From Streptomyces lomondensis (GTDB taxonomy: Bacteria; Actinomycetota; Actinomycetes; Streptomycetales; Streptomycetaceae), in assembly GCF_014651035.1 (NCBI RefSeq), contig NZ_BMWC01000014.1, positions 62,001 to 126,000 on the forward strand: 64,000 bases of DNA, written 5' to 3'. A program made the translations under genes and the position numbers. This document shows positions 37,942 through 46,309 of the stretch, piece by piece (positions within the stretch are counted from its first letter, which is position 1; every line of letters begins with the position of its first letter). The notes beneath the pieces were generated by a model that saw nothing but the letters and a program-made list of their open reading frames with translations, made no database searches and was not told the origin of the DNA.

Positions 37942-38000
37942 GCAACCGTCCCGACCGGCTCAGCGGCCGTGCAGCCGTCCCGGACCGGCTCAGCGGCCGC
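37942..38000. repeat. tandem about 30-bp repeat covering a stop codon
   Basis: GCAACCGTCCCGACCGGCTC followed by AGCGGCCGT (37942-37970) is repeated with few changes at 37971-38000, and a partial third copy follows. The repeated unit includes the 3' end of the leftward acyltransferase gene, including its stop. The outer copy is non-coding. Confidence 0.6.
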
Positions 38001-39075
38001 GCAGCCGCCCCGCCTCCGCCAGCGCCCGGGCGGCCGCACCGGCCAGACGGGGCCGGTTGCGCACGAAGCGGCGGGCGGCCCGTGCGGGCTCCCGCCCCAG
38101 CCAGTGGGCGGCTCCGCCCGGCACCGGCCGTACCACCGCCCCCTCGTACACCCGCAGATCACGGGTCTTGAGCGACTCCTTGTAACGGGCCGGGCCGCTG
38201 CCCAGGTCGACCGTCCCGATCCCGTCGGCCGCCGCGGCCTCCAGCATCCTCAGCTGGAGCACGAGACCGGGGGAGTACTTGGCGTAGGCGCGGTCGTAGG
38301 CCGGGAACCACCAGGACAGCACCGTGCGCGAGCGCAGGCCGAAGTGCGCGGCCACGGGCCGGTCCGCGGCGTACAGCACCGACAGCACCCCGCGGCACTC
38401 CGGCTCCTCGCTCTCCCCGAGCAGGCCCACCAGCCGCGTGATCCACTCCTGCGCGAACCGGTCCCGCCGGCCGGTCCGCCGGTACTGCGCCGACTTCCAG
38501 CCCATCAGCGCCCGCAGCGCGCCGGGGTCCCGGGCGTCGTACACGAACCGCACCTCGCCGACCTGCCGGGCCAGCTTGCGCTCCTTGGCCAGGGTCTGTC
38601 TGAGGAAGCTCGGCGACGTCGCGCGCAGCCGCTCGGTGTACCGCTCGAACCCCCCGGCGAGGTCGACGACCGGGGAGGCGAGCTCCTCGGCCGCGTACGG
38701 CACGAACGCCCCCTGGCCGGCCTCGAGGTTGTCGAACTCCCAGGACGACAACGCGCAGGCCCGCAGCAGCCCGCGGGCGTCGAGCCGGATCCCGGGGCGT
38801 AACACGGCCCCCTGACTGTCCGACACCCCGAGGCCGATGGCCCGGCCCTGGCCCAGGGGCCCTCTCTCGTACGGGAAGAACCCGACCGGCGAGCCGTCGT
38901 CCTGGAGCACCGCCACCCGGGCCCCCGGCCTGACCCGCCCCACCGCCACGGTGAACGCCGGGTCGAGAAAGGGATTCGCCGGGGCCGCGGACTCCGTCCG
39001 TATCTCCCGCCACATCTTCTGGTCGTTCGGGCTCAGTTCGTCCGGCCTCAGAACGAGAACGCGCTTTCCAGGCAC
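37990..39075 (-). CDS. CelD/FemAB-like GNAT acyltransferase
   Basis: The 361-aa protein belongs to the BcsL/CelD (GNAT_6) family, related to FemAB aminoacyl and other acyltransferases. It shows two GNAT-like halves: an early LDPAFTVAVGRVRPGARVAV with FFPYERG, and a C-terminal acyl-CoA binding half (VAAHFGLRSRTVLSWWFPAY, SPGLVLQLRMLEAA, TVDLGSGPARYKESL). Family members act in polysaccharide, antibiotic or envelope synthesis. GTG 39075 is preferred because AGGAGG lies 5 nt upstream. The extreme C-terminus (AEAGRLRGR) and stop fall within a tandem DNA repeat, so the end may be variable between strains. Confidence 0.85.
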   Translation of the reverse strand: MPGKRVLVLRPDELSPNDQKMWREIRTESAAPANPFLDPAFTVAVGRVRPGARVAVLQDDGSPVGFFPYERGPLGQGRAIGLGVSDSQGAVLRPGIRLDARGLLRACALSSWEFDNLEAGQGAFVPYAAEELASPVVDLAGGFERYTERLRATSPSFLRQTLAKERKLARQVGEVRFVYDARDPGALRALMGWKSAQYRRTGRRDRFAQEWITRLVGLLGESEEPECRGVLSVLYAADRPVAAHFGLRSRTVLSWWFPAYDRAYAKYSPGLVLQLRMLEAAAADGIGTVDLGSGPARYKESLKTRDLRVYEGAVVRPVPGGAAHWLGREPARAARRFVRNRPRLAGAAARALAEAGRLRGR

Positions 39076-39190
39076 ATCTGCCTCCTGTGTCGTCGGCTTG
39101 GGGACACACGAAGGCCTGCACAACACCGCGTACCGGCACCAGGCAGTACTCGGGCCGCACGGCGCAGGCCCTGGTCGGTACTGCCGTCAC

Positions 39191-39580
39191 TCAGCAGCGA
39201 AACGTCTGTAGCTCCACGGCGTTCGGGGCGGCCCCGACCGCCCCCGGACACCGGGGCGTTCCCGCCGCGCGGCTGCCCGTACCGCCCCGGTCCACCACGG
39301 GCGCCCCGGTCACCACCGCGCCCGCCCCGGCCGCTCCGGCGGCCCGCGGCGTCCGCGCCGCCGGCTGCCGGGCCGACGGCTCCTCCTCGCACGGACAGGG
39401 CTCGTCCGCCCCTTCGGCCCCGGCGCCCGCAGCCGCACCCGGCTCCGCGGCGTCCACCTCCACGGCCGCCGCGACCCCGGCCTGCGCCGCGCGCCCGCCG
39501 GGCGCGAATCCCGGGACGACGAGATGCAGCAACAGCAGGCAGGCCACCAGCCCCACCGCTGCCGCCCGTCGTCGCACCAT
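39191..39580 (-). CDS. hypothetical secreted or membrane-anchored protein
   Basis: The 129-aa product starts MVRRRAAAVGLVACLLLLHL, a signal peptide or N-terminal anchor, then an Ala/Gly/Pro-rich low-complexity mature part. A CPCEEE motif near residue 62 has two close cysteines. I recognise no family. ATG 39580 has AGGGG 5 nt upstream. Codon use is typical for the genome but low complexity makes the call less sure. It lies downstream of, and in the same direction as, nothing obvious, 115 bp upstream of the acyltransferase gene. Confidence 0.6.
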   Translation of the reverse strand: MVRRRAAAVGLVACLLLLHLVVPGFAPGGRAAQAGVAAAVEVDAAEPGAAAGAGAEGADEPCPCEEEPSARQPAARTPRAAGAAGAGAVVTGAPVVDRGGTGSRAAGTPRCPGAVGAAPNAVELQTFRC

Positions 39581-39875
39581 CAGACCCCTGACTCGTGTCT
39601 CGGCCGGGGGAGGAGGGAGTGCTGCGGCCCACAGGGCCGGCGCCGGACCAGACCCCCGACACGGCCGGCTGCGCCTTCCAGTAGGCCGAGCCCGTCCCGC
39701 CCCGTCAAGCCCTGGTGAGACGATTCGCCCCGTTCGGCCGGTTGCCGCCGAAAACCAACGGAAAGCGCTCCCGTCGAACACCGCATCCCCAGCCCCACCC
39801 GGCCTCTTCCCGACCAGGCCGGCCGCTACGGAAAACCCCTGCGGCCGGCCCTCGCCGCACGGATAGGGTCGCGCC

Positions 39876-41846
39876 ATGTGGGAGGGGCTCGACGAGGTCG
39901 ACTGGGCAGGACTGGAGCACAACTACGGGTCCGCCCGGGACCTGTCCGGTCTGCTGCGCCGGTGCGCGCGGCCACCGGCCGACCAGGCCGAGTACGCGGC
40001 GGAGGAGGTGCTCAACCTGCTCTTCCACCAAGGCGGATGGATCTGTTCCGCCGCCCCGGCCGCGCTGCCGTTCCTGCTCCGCCTCGCCGCGCACCCGGAC
40101 GTGCCGTGCCGTCGTACGGTGCTGGACCTCGTGTCGATGCTCGCCGCGGAGGCCGCCCAGGTCCCCGCACGCTCCAAGGACCCCGGCTGGGCCCCCGCGT
40201 GGGAACGGGCACTGCCCGACGTGCTCGCCCTGCTGGCCGACCCCGACCCGCGGATCCGCCGGGGAGCGGCCGACACGATCGCCGACTGCGAAAGCCCCGG
40301 CGAGGCCACCCTGCCCGCCCTCCTGCGGTGCTGGCACACCGAGGACGACCTGGCGACCCGCCTGGACCTCGTCCTCGCCCTGGGCCGCTCGGCCCTCCGG
40401 GAGCCCGCCGGTGCCCGGGCGGCCGAAGCGCTCGCCCTGGTCCGCGGACTCCTCGGCCATCCGGAGCCGCAACTGCGCCTGGCGGCCGTGCAGGTCCTGG
40501 CGGTGAGTGACCCGGACCTGCCGACGCGGGCCCTGGACGACCTGCTGGTAGCGGTCCGGGATCCGAGCGTGGCGGTGTGGCGGCACACCAGTTCCGTCGA
40601 GAACGGGACGATGGGGGTCCAGCACTGGACCGCCGGGCTCTTCCCCGGCGCGTCCGCCACGTTCGTGCGGGGCCTGCTGGCCGACCACCCGGACCCGGAG
40701 CACAGGATCGGCGCGCTGGCGCAGGCGGGCGAACTGCTGGTCAAGTGGCGCTCTCCGGCCCGCGATCTGCTGCCGGCCCTCGCGGCCCGGCTGGACGACC
40801 CGGTCGCGGAGGTCAGGTACCGGGCGGCCGAACTCCTGGCCTGCCTCGGCCCGTCGGCCGCCGCCCACGCCGACGCGGTCGCCGGCCTGCTGGACGACGA
40901 CGCCGCCCGGACCGCCCGGGCGGGGGAGACGGTCGCCGACGCGGCCCTGTGGGCGCTGGCCCGGATGAACGACCCGCGCTGCCTGCCCGGCCTGATCGCC
41001 TGCCTGGCGGGTGCGCCGTCGGGCTTCCCGCCCGCCGCCCAGTACTTCGGCGGCGACTTCCACCACCCGTCCCTGCCCGCCCTCCACGAAGCGCTCGTCC
41101 TGCTGCCGGACCACGCCGGCACGCTGGTGCCGGCGGTCTGCGACCGGCTCGGCACCGCCACCGACCCTCGCGTGCGGAACGGCCTCGCCGAGGTGCTCGC
41201 CGCATGGGGGCCCGCGGCGGAAGCGGCGGTTCCACGGCTGACCGGACTGCTGGAGGACGAGCGGACCTGGGCGTCGGCCGCGACGGCCCTGGCGGGCATC
41301 GGCGTCGCGGACACCGCCGCCCGCGACCTGCTGCTCACGCGCACGGCGACCGGCGGCGCGGACGCCGAACTCGCCGCCTGGGCCTACTGGCGGCTGGGAG
41401 GCGAGCCCGGACCGGCCCTGGCCGTGCTGGGCCCCGCGGCGACGGAGGGCGACCACCCCCACCCGGCCCTGCGCAAGCTCGCCGACCTGGGCCCGCACGC
41501 CGCCGGCCACGCCGACCGGTTGCGCCGGCTCACCACCGCCTCGGACGCCTGGACCAGGGTGCGGGCCGCGCACGCCCTGTGGGCCGCCACCGGCGACACC
41601 GCCCACACGCTCGAGCCCCTGCTGGCGGCCGTCCGCCCCCTGGCCGAGGGCATCTGTCTGCCGGTCATGCTCCCCGCCGTGCGCTGCCTGACCCTGATGG
41701 GCCGCGCCGCCCGGCCCGCCGCGCACCTGCTGAGCGCCGTGCCCGCCCTGGACGAACGCCTGCGCTTCGGCGGCGGCCGGCGCGCCTTCACCGACGACGA
41801 GTCCCTCCGCGCGGCGGTCGACGACCTCCTCGCCGCGGCCTCCTGA
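39876..41846 (+). CDS. large HEAT-repeat protein
   Basis: The 656-aa protein is built almost wholly of HEAT-like helix pairs, for example LLADPDPRIRRGAADTIADC, LLGHPEPQLRLAAVQVLAVS, LDDPVAEVRYRAAELLACLG and ATDPRVRNGLAEVLAAWGP. Such solenoids act as scaffolds or lyases for protein binding. The N-terminus contains WDY-like EGLDEVDWAGLEHNYG, common to a family of actinobacterial HEAT proteins. TAGGGT lies 6 nt before ATG 39876, which suggests a leaderless transcript. An imperfect LacI-family-like palindrome (AGCGCT core, 39764-39769) lies about 100 bp upstream. The stop is 4 bp from the stop of the convergent lipoprotein gene. Confidence 0.85.
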   Translation: MWEGLDEVDWAGLEHNYGSARDLSGLLRRCARPPADQAEYAAEEVLNLLFHQGGWICSAAPAALPFLLRLAAHPDVPCRRTVLDLVSMLAAEAAQVPARSKDPGWAPAWERALPDVLALLADPDPRIRRGAADTIADCESPGEATLPALLRCWHTEDDLATRLDLVLALGRSALREPAGARAAEALALVRGLLGHPEPQLRLAAVQVLAVSDPDLPTRALDDLLVAVRDPSVAVWRHTSSVENGTMGVQHWTAGLFPGASATFVRGLLADHPDPEHRIGALAQAGELLVKWRSPARDLLPALAARLDDPVAEVRYRAAELLACLGPSAAAHADAVAGLLDDDAARTARAGETVADAALWALARMNDPRCLPGLIACLAGAPSGFPPAAQYFGGDFHHPSLPALHEALVLLPDHAGTLVPAVCDRLGTATDPRVRNGLAEVLAAWGPAAEAAVPRLTGLLEDERTWASAATALAGIGVADTAARDLLLTRTATGGADAELAAWAYWRLGGEPGPALAVLGPAATEGDHPHPALRKLADLGPHAAGHADRLRRLTTASDAWTRVRAAHALWAATGDTAHTLEPLLAAVRPLAEGICLPVMLPAVRCLTLMGRAARPAAHLLSAVPALDERLRFGGGRRAFTDDESLRAAVDDLLAAAS

Positions 41847-41850
41847 CCGG

Positions 41851-42534
41851 TCAGCCGCCGAGGCTCAGCACCTCGGCCGGCTTCGGCGGCCGGATGTCGA
41901 GGGGCTCGCCGAAGCCGCTGAACGACGTGGTGGTGTGCTGCGCACCGCTCTTGTAGACCGTCTTCAGCAGATACGGCTCGCCTTCCTCGGCCACGTAGAA
42001 GGTGTAGGTCCCTTCCTTGTCCGCCTTGTCGGTCACGATCAGCTCGACGGGCTTCGTGCCCCCGACGCGGGTGGATCCGCCCTTCTTCGCCGTGCCGAAG
42101 GAGTCGAAGGGCCGCTCGCAGGAGGTGAGACCGTCACCGGTGCTCACCGGGTCCACCGGCGTCTTCACCCACAGCTTCTGCTCGCCGGTGAGGCCCGGGT
42201 TGTTCTTCCACTTCTGCAGGTAGGCCCGGTTCGGGCGGACGTAGTCGGTGCCGCCCAGGCGGACCTGCTCCAGGGCGCCGCCGCCGGGCCAGGTGGTCCT
42301 GGACCGGCACCGGCTGCCGAGGTCGGTCACGAGGTGGCTGGTGACCGTGCCGCTCGTGGTGCGGTTGGCGATGTCGACGGTGACGGAGTCCAGCTTCCGC
42401 ATCGTCGCGTTGGCCTCGTCGAGGATGTCGCCGGCGGACCTGTCCTCGCGGGCGTCGCCGGCGCCGCACCCGGCCAGGGCCGCGGCCGCCAGCAGGCACA
42501 GCGCGGTCGTCGTCACGGTAGCCATGGCCCGCAC
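41851..42534 (-). CDS. lipoprotein, LolA/LppX-like
   Basis: The 227-aa protein has a lipobox (LLAAAALAGC, lipid-modified Cys at about residue 22) and a mature beta-rich domain similar to the LppX/LprG or LolA-like fold that holds hydrophobic ligands. Matching pieces are DILDEANATMRKLDSVTVDI, LGGTDYVRPNRAYLQKW and TYTFYVAEEGEPYLLKTV. I chose GTG 42534, which has AGGGGGG upstream; ATG 42525 would work too. It should sit on the outer face of the membrane. Another lipoprotein with a related plan is at 47268-48137. Four bp separate it from the convergent HEAT gene. Confidence 0.85.
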   Translation of the reverse strand: MRAMATVTTTALCLLAAAALAGCGAGDAREDRSAGDILDEANATMRKLDSVTVDIANRTTSGTVTSHLVTDLGSRCRSRTTWPGGGALEQVRLGGTDYVRPNRAYLQKWKNNPGLTGEQKLWVKTPVDPVSTGDGLTSCERPFDSFGTAKKGGSTRVGGTKPVELIVTDKADKEGTYTFYVAEEGEPYLLKTVYKSGAQHTTTSFSGFGEPLDIRPPKPAEVLSLGG

Positions 42535-42598
42535 GGAGCCCCCCTGTTGTTCGTGTCGGCCGGTGATCAGCAAGGGAGCCTACTCGCCCGCCTCCGCG

Positions 42599-43627
42599 CT
42601 ACGCGCCGTCACCGGTCGCACGGACCAGCTCGATGGCCCTGCCCAGGGTGTCGAGCCGGTCGGCGAGCGTCTCGCCGGCCGGGTAGAGGCGGACGGTGTC
42701 CACCCCGGCCTCCCGCCAGACGCGCAGCCGTCGCCGCACCATCTCCTCGGTGCCGATGAGCGTGGTGGCCAGCACCATCTCGTCGGTGACCAGACCGGCG
42801 GCGCCGTCGCGGTCGCCCGACTGCCAGCGCTCCCGTACCTCCGCGGCGGCCTCGGCCCAGCCCTGGCGGCTGTAGGCCCGGTGGTAGAAGTTGGTCGACG
42901 CGGAACCCATGCCGCCCAGACTGAAGGCGAGTTCCCTCTTCCGTCCGGCGACCATGGCGCCCAGTTCCTCCTCGTCCCGGGCGAACCCGACCTCGGCCCC
43001 TTGGCAGACGTCGAACCCGGCACGCCCGCGGCCGGCGGCGGCCAGGCCCTCGTCCAGCGGGGCGAAGTAGGCCTGCGCCGCGCCCTCCGGTACGAAGCTG
43101 GTGCCTAGCCAGCCGTCCGCGACCCGGCCGGTCAGCCGCAGCATGGCGGGCGACAGCGCGGCCAGGTAGACGGGCACGGGGTGCTCGGCGCGCACGGACA
43201 GGCGCATCGGCACCGCCTCCCCGCCGGGCAGCGGAATCGTGAACTCGTAGCCCGAGTAGGAGATCTTTCCGCCCGCGAACACCTGCCGCACGATCTCCAC
43301 CGTCTCGCGCATCCGCGCCAGGGGACGGGCGAACGGCACCCCGTGCAGCCCCTCCATCACCTGCGGGCCGGACGGCCCCAGACCCAGCAGGAAACGCCCG
43401 CCCGACAGGTTGGACAGGGTGATGGCCGTCTGGGCGAGCGCCACCGGTGTGCGCGTGCCGACCTGCATGACGGCGGAGCCGAGCAGCATCCGTTCCGCCC
43501 TCACCGCGCTGAGCGGCCTCGCCACCCAGCAGACGTCGAGGCCCAGCTTCTCCGCCTCGACGACGAAGTCGGCCTGCCGGGACCAGGAGCCGAGGGCCGC
43601 CGCCTCGACGGTCGTCGCCGTCCGCAT
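42599..43627 (-). CDS. LLM-class F420-dependent oxidoreductase
   Basis: The 342-aa protein is a luciferase-like TIM-barrel oxidoreductase that likely uses F420 or FMN. Family segments include RMLLGSAVMQVGTRTPVALA, LSNLSGGRFLLGLGPSGPQV, SVRAEHPVPVYLAALSPAML and RVADGWLGTSFVPE. After VCWVARPLSAV it seems to lack about 8-12 residues that close relatives have (the W-G-D stretch near the cofactor), so activity could be altered. ATG 43627 overlaps the SRPBCC stop (TGATG), so translation is coupled. The substrate is unknown; the neighbour's lipid-binding fold may hint at a shared small-molecule substrate. Confidence 0.85.
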   Translation of the reverse strand: MRTATTVEAAALGSWSRQADFVVEAEKLGLDVCWVARPLSAVRAERMLLGSAVMQVGTRTPVALAQTAITLSNLSGGRFLLGLGPSGPQVMEGLHGVPFARPLARMRETVEIVRQVFAGGKISYSGYEFTIPLPGGEAVPMRLSVRAEHPVPVYLAALSPAMLRLTGRVADGWLGTSFVPEGAAQAYFAPLDEGLAAAGRGRAGFDVCQGAEVGFARDEEELGAMVAGRKRELAFSLGGMGSASTNFYHRAYSRQGWAEAAAEVRERWQSGDRDGAAGLVTDEMVLATTLIGTEEMVRRRLRVWREAGVDTVRLYPAGETLADRLDTLGRAIELVRATGDGA

Positions 43628-44133
43628 CACGCCTCCGCCCGCTGCCTGATGTGCTCCAGCGTGGCGGTCATGCCCCGCTCGAACTCCCGCAGCCTCACGA
43701 ACACGATCTTCTGCTCCTTCTCCGGCATGGCGTCGATCGCGAGGGAGAGGCCGGAGCGGCCGGGCCCCATCCGCATCCACTGCGACAACTCGGTCCCGCC
43801 GTCCCGGGGTTCGAGGCGGAACCGCCAGACCGCACCGGGCTCGTCCGGATCCCCGACGGCCCAGGAGAAGACCCGCTGGGGGTCGTACGCGACGACCGTG
43901 GACGTCGTCTCCCACTCGCCGAGCGCCTCGTGCCGGTTGCGGCCGGCGAACCGGGCCCCGACGGCCGGCCCGGCGGCTCCGTCCAGCCACCGCACCGACT
44001 GCAACTCCGCGCTCAGCTCCGGCATCCCCGTCACATCCGACACCAGCTCCCACACCCTCCCCGGCGGGGCGGCGATCCACGTCGTCACCTCGACCGTCGG
44101 CTTGTCCGCGTACCGCGCGCCCGTCCACTCCAT
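43627..44133 (-). CDS. SRPBCC family protein coupled to LLM oxidoreductase
   Basis: The 168-aa protein has the SRPBCC ligand-binding fold: VEVTTWIAAPPGRVWELVSD, the WETTSTVVAYDPQRVFSWAV strand pair and the C-terminal helix (FVRLREFERGMTATLEHI). The AAPPGRVWELVSD start is typical of polyketide cyclase/dehydrase-like members. The start is ATG 44133, preceded by GAGGAGG at about 10 nt. A TTGACC-like -35 box (44200-44195 on this strand) suggests its promoter. It is first in a two-gene unit with the LLM oxidoreductase. Confidence 0.87.
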   Translation of the reverse strand: MEWTGARYADKPTVEVTTWIAAPPGRVWELVSDVTGMPELSAELQSVRWLDGAAGPAVGARFAGRNRHEALGEWETTSTVVAYDPQRVFSWAVGDPDEPGAVWRFRLEPRDGGTELSQWMRMGPGRSGLSLAIDAMPEKEQKIVFVRLREFERGMTATLEHIRQRAEA

Positions 44134-44446
44134 CGCGTGCCGGCCTCCTCGACGACAGGGACTGGACAGCAGAGTTGCGTAATGAGACTCACTAGGTCAA
44201 GAGGGAGAGCCGCCAGGGGAGGGCCATGCGGGTGCCGATGTGCCCCGGCGCGCGGAACCGCGCCGGCGGGGCCGCGTACGCTACCGGTGGCTCCGCCCCG
44301 GGGGATCTTCACGTCTGACGTGCTCGCCGACGGGGGAGCCATCAGGGATGGCGGTGGCCGGGCCGGTCCATGGGCGGGCACCATGGCACACGGCCGGGCG
44401 GGGCCTCACGGGTCCGCCCGCGCCTGCCTTCGAGCGGAGGGACGAG
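44134..44446. other. 313-bp intergenic region between divergent genes
   Basis: It separates the leftward SRPBCC/LLM operon from the rightward diacylglycerol kinase gene. A lower-G+C patch at about 44172-44200 (GTTGCGTAATGAGACTCACT) with TTGACC on the minus strand is the likely promoter area for the leftward genes. GTACGCTACCGG near 44275 may hold a rightward -10. No extra gene is supported. Confidence 0.45.
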
Positions 44447-45799
44447 ATGGGATCGGCGATGAGCGAGTGGTATCACCGCCGGCAGAGATGGGCCGCCAGG
44501 GGAGCCCTGGCCGCAGCCGCTTCGGCCGCGTTGCTGCCCCTCGTCGCCGGCGGTCTGGCGGGGCTGCTGCTGCTCGTGGCCGGCCTGGCGGGACTGGCCC
44601 TGACCGCGGCCGCGCTCTGGTGGGTCCTGTCCCGGCGCGGACCGGTGCGGATGGCGGCGGCCGCGCTGGCCGTCGCCGCGCCCGTCTGCCTCATCACCCT
44701 CTTCGCGACCGCGAACCTGCTCTGGGTGGTCTTCCTGTCCCTGCTGCTGTGGTGCGCGGCGGTCTGGAGCGGCCGCTACGCCCTGCGCAGCACCGGCCTG
44801 CGGCCGGTCCGGGTCAAGGAGTACCGCACTCCGCCGCCGCAGCGCCCCTTCCTCCTGCTCAACCCGCGCTCCGGCGGCGGCAAGGTCGAGAAGTTCGCCC
44901 TGAAGGAGAAGGCCGAGGCACTGGGCGCCCGGGTCGTCCTGCTCGACCCGGAGCAGCGCCAGGACGTCACCGCCCTCGCCCGGGACGCCGTGGCCGACGG
45001 GGCCGACCTCCTGGGCGTCGCGGGCGGCGACGGCACCCAGGCCCTGGTCGCCGCCGTCGCGGCGGAACACGGGCTGCCGTTCCTCGTCATCGCGGCCGGC
45101 ACGCGCAACCACTTCGCCATGGACCTGGGGCTGGACCGGGACGACCCGTCCCGGTGCCTCGACGCCCTGACCGACGGCGTCGAACTCCGGGTCGACCTCG
45201 GGTTCGCCGACGACCGCCCGTTCGTCAACAACGCGTCCTTCGGCGTCTACGGGGCCGTCGTCCAGAGCCCCGGCTACCGCGAGGACAAGGTGGGCGCGGC
45301 CCTGGAGCGGCTGCCCGAGCTGCTCACCCGGCAGCGCGGCCCGCGTCTGACCGCGAGCGCCGACGGTACGACGATCGCCGACCCGCAGGCCGTCCTCGTG
45401 AGCAACAACCCCTACCGCATGGACGACCCGTTCGGCTTCGGCCGGCGCGAGCGGCTCAACTCCGGGCGGCTGGGCGTGCTCGCCGTCCGCGTGGACAGTG
45501 CCGTGGAAGCGGCCGAACTCCTGCTGTCCCCGCGCCCGGAGGGGCTCACGGTGCTCACCGCCCAGCACGTCGTCGTCCACGCCGACGCACCGCACCTGGA
45601 GGTCGGCCTCGACGGCGAGGCGCTCACCCTGCCCGCCCCCGTCCACTGCCGCATCGCGCGCCGGGCCCTGCGCGTCCGGGTGCCCCGTGACCGGCCCGGG
45701 GTCCCCGAGGCGCCGCCGCGCCTGGACTGGCGCCGGCTGCGCAAACTGGCGGCCGCCGTGAGCCGTACCGCCGCACCCTCCCGTTCCTGGCGTTCCTGA
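44447..45799 (+). CDS. diacylglycerol kinase family protein with membrane N-terminus
   Basis: The 450-aa protein has four predicted membrane helices in residues about 15-115 (ALAAAASAALLPLVAGGLAG, AAALAVAAPVCLITLFATAN), then a diacylglycerol kinase/sphingosine kinase catalytic domain from about 130. The nucleotide motif is GGDGTQALVAA; the first lobe has PFLLLNPRSGGGK, and IAAGTRNHFAMDLG contains the conserved GTxNxFA(D/M)L. It would phosphorylate a lipid or polyprenol at the membrane. The fused membrane region is less usual for DagK. ATG 44447 has GGAGGG 5 nt upstream. A perfect terminator follows. Confidence 0.88.
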   Translation: MGSAMSEWYHRRQRWAARGALAAAASAALLPLVAGGLAGLLLLVAGLAGLALTAAALWWVLSRRGPVRMAAAALAVAAPVCLITLFATANLLWVVFLSLLLWCAAVWSGRYALRSTGLRPVRVKEYRTPPPQRPFLLLNPRSGGGKVEKFALKEKAEALGARVVLLDPEQRQDVTALARDAVADGADLLGVAGGDGTQALVAAVAAEHGLPFLVIAAGTRNHFAMDLGLDRDDPSRCLDALTDGVELRVDLGFADDRPFVNNASFGVYGAVVQSPGYREDKVGAALERLPELLTRQRGPRLTASADGTTIADPQAVLVSNNPYRMDDPFGFGRRERLNSGRLGVLAVRVDSAVEAAELLLSPRPEGLTVLTAQHVVVHADAPHLEVGLDGEALTLPAPVHCRIARRALRVRVPRDRPGVPEAPPRLDWRRLRKLAAAVSRTAAPSRSWRS

Positions 45800-45810
45800 G
45801 CACCGCACAC

Positions 45811-45846
45811 GAGGTCCCCCCTGCCGTTCCGCGCAGGGGGGACCTC
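45811..45846 (+). terminator. hairpin after DAGK-like gene
   Basis: A perfect 14-bp stem (GAGGTCCCCCCTGC and its complement) with an 8-nt loop lies 11 bp after the stop, between convergent genes. It also serves the ABM-domain gene. Confidence 0.85.
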
Positions 45847-45865
45847 GCATGTGCGCCGCCGGGCG

Positions 45866-46192
45866 CTACGCGCCCTTCGGCCCCGCCTGCTGCACGACCT
45901 CGAAGGACCAGAGGGTCGAGTCGCTCGCCGCGGGCCTGGGCCGCTCGCCGCCCTCGCCGCCGCCCTGGTGCGCGGCCTTCATCGGCCCTTCCATCCAGGC
46001 CTGGAACGACTCCTCGTCGCGCCACCGGGTGTAGACGAGGTAGGTGTCGGTGCCCTCCACCGGGCGGAGGAGCTCGAACCACTCGAACCCGTCGGAGCCC
46101 TCCACGGTGTGCGCGCGGGAGGCGAACCGCTTCTCCAGCGTCTCCCGCTGCTCGGCGGGCACGGTCAGTACGTTGATCTTGACTACGCTCAT
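45866..46192 (-). CDS. antibiotic biosynthesis mono-oxygenase (ABM) domain protein
   Basis: The 108-aa protein has one ABM ferredoxin-like domain: KINVLTVPAEQRETLEKRFA, the aromatic core FEWFELLRPVEGTDTYLVYT, and RWRDEESFQAWMEG. ABM proteins include quinone-forming oxygenases and haem-degrading MhuD/IsdG-like enzymes; a W/F-rich centre and the His in RAHTVEG would allow haem binding, but this is not shown. It ends in a Gln/Lys-rich tail. ATG 46192 starts it. It is divergent from the SDR epimerase gene; the palindrome at 46252 could serve both. Confidence 0.85.
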   Translation of the reverse strand: MSVVKINVLTVPAEQRETLEKRFASRAHTVEGSDGFEWFELLRPVEGTDTYLVYTRWRDEESFQAWMEGPMKAAHQGGGEGGERPRPAASDSTLWSFEVVQQAGPKGA

Positions 46193-46251
46193 GGCCCCAT
46201 CTTGCCCGACGGCACGTCCGCCCCGTCCGAGCCCCCGCCCCTCCCGGATGT

Positions 46252-46280
46252 TTTGAACGCGTTCAAATATGGGCTAGGGT
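46252..46280 (+). promoter_or_regulatory. promoter overlapped by a perfect 16-bp palindrome
   Basis: TTGAAC (46253-46258) and TAGGGT (46275-46280) are spaced by 16 bp, a good match to a vegetative Streptomyces promoter. The -35 and part of the spacer lie in the perfect palindrome TTTGAACGCGTTCAAA (46252-46267), the style of TetR-family operators. The start codon of the epimerase gene follows 29 bp downstream of the -10. Confidence 0.75.
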
Positions 46281-46309
46281 CGCTCTCACACGTCGAGGGG
46301 GAGGCCTTC

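Noticed and set aside
37200..38000. Direct repeats as a CRISPR array
   Set aside because: The units are tandem without spacers and no cas genes are nearby.
39759..39774. GGAAAGCGCTCCCG as a third CebR operator
   Set aside because: Only 10 of 14 positions match, with both arms affected. It is at best a weak LacI-type site, so it is only mentioned under the HEAT gene.
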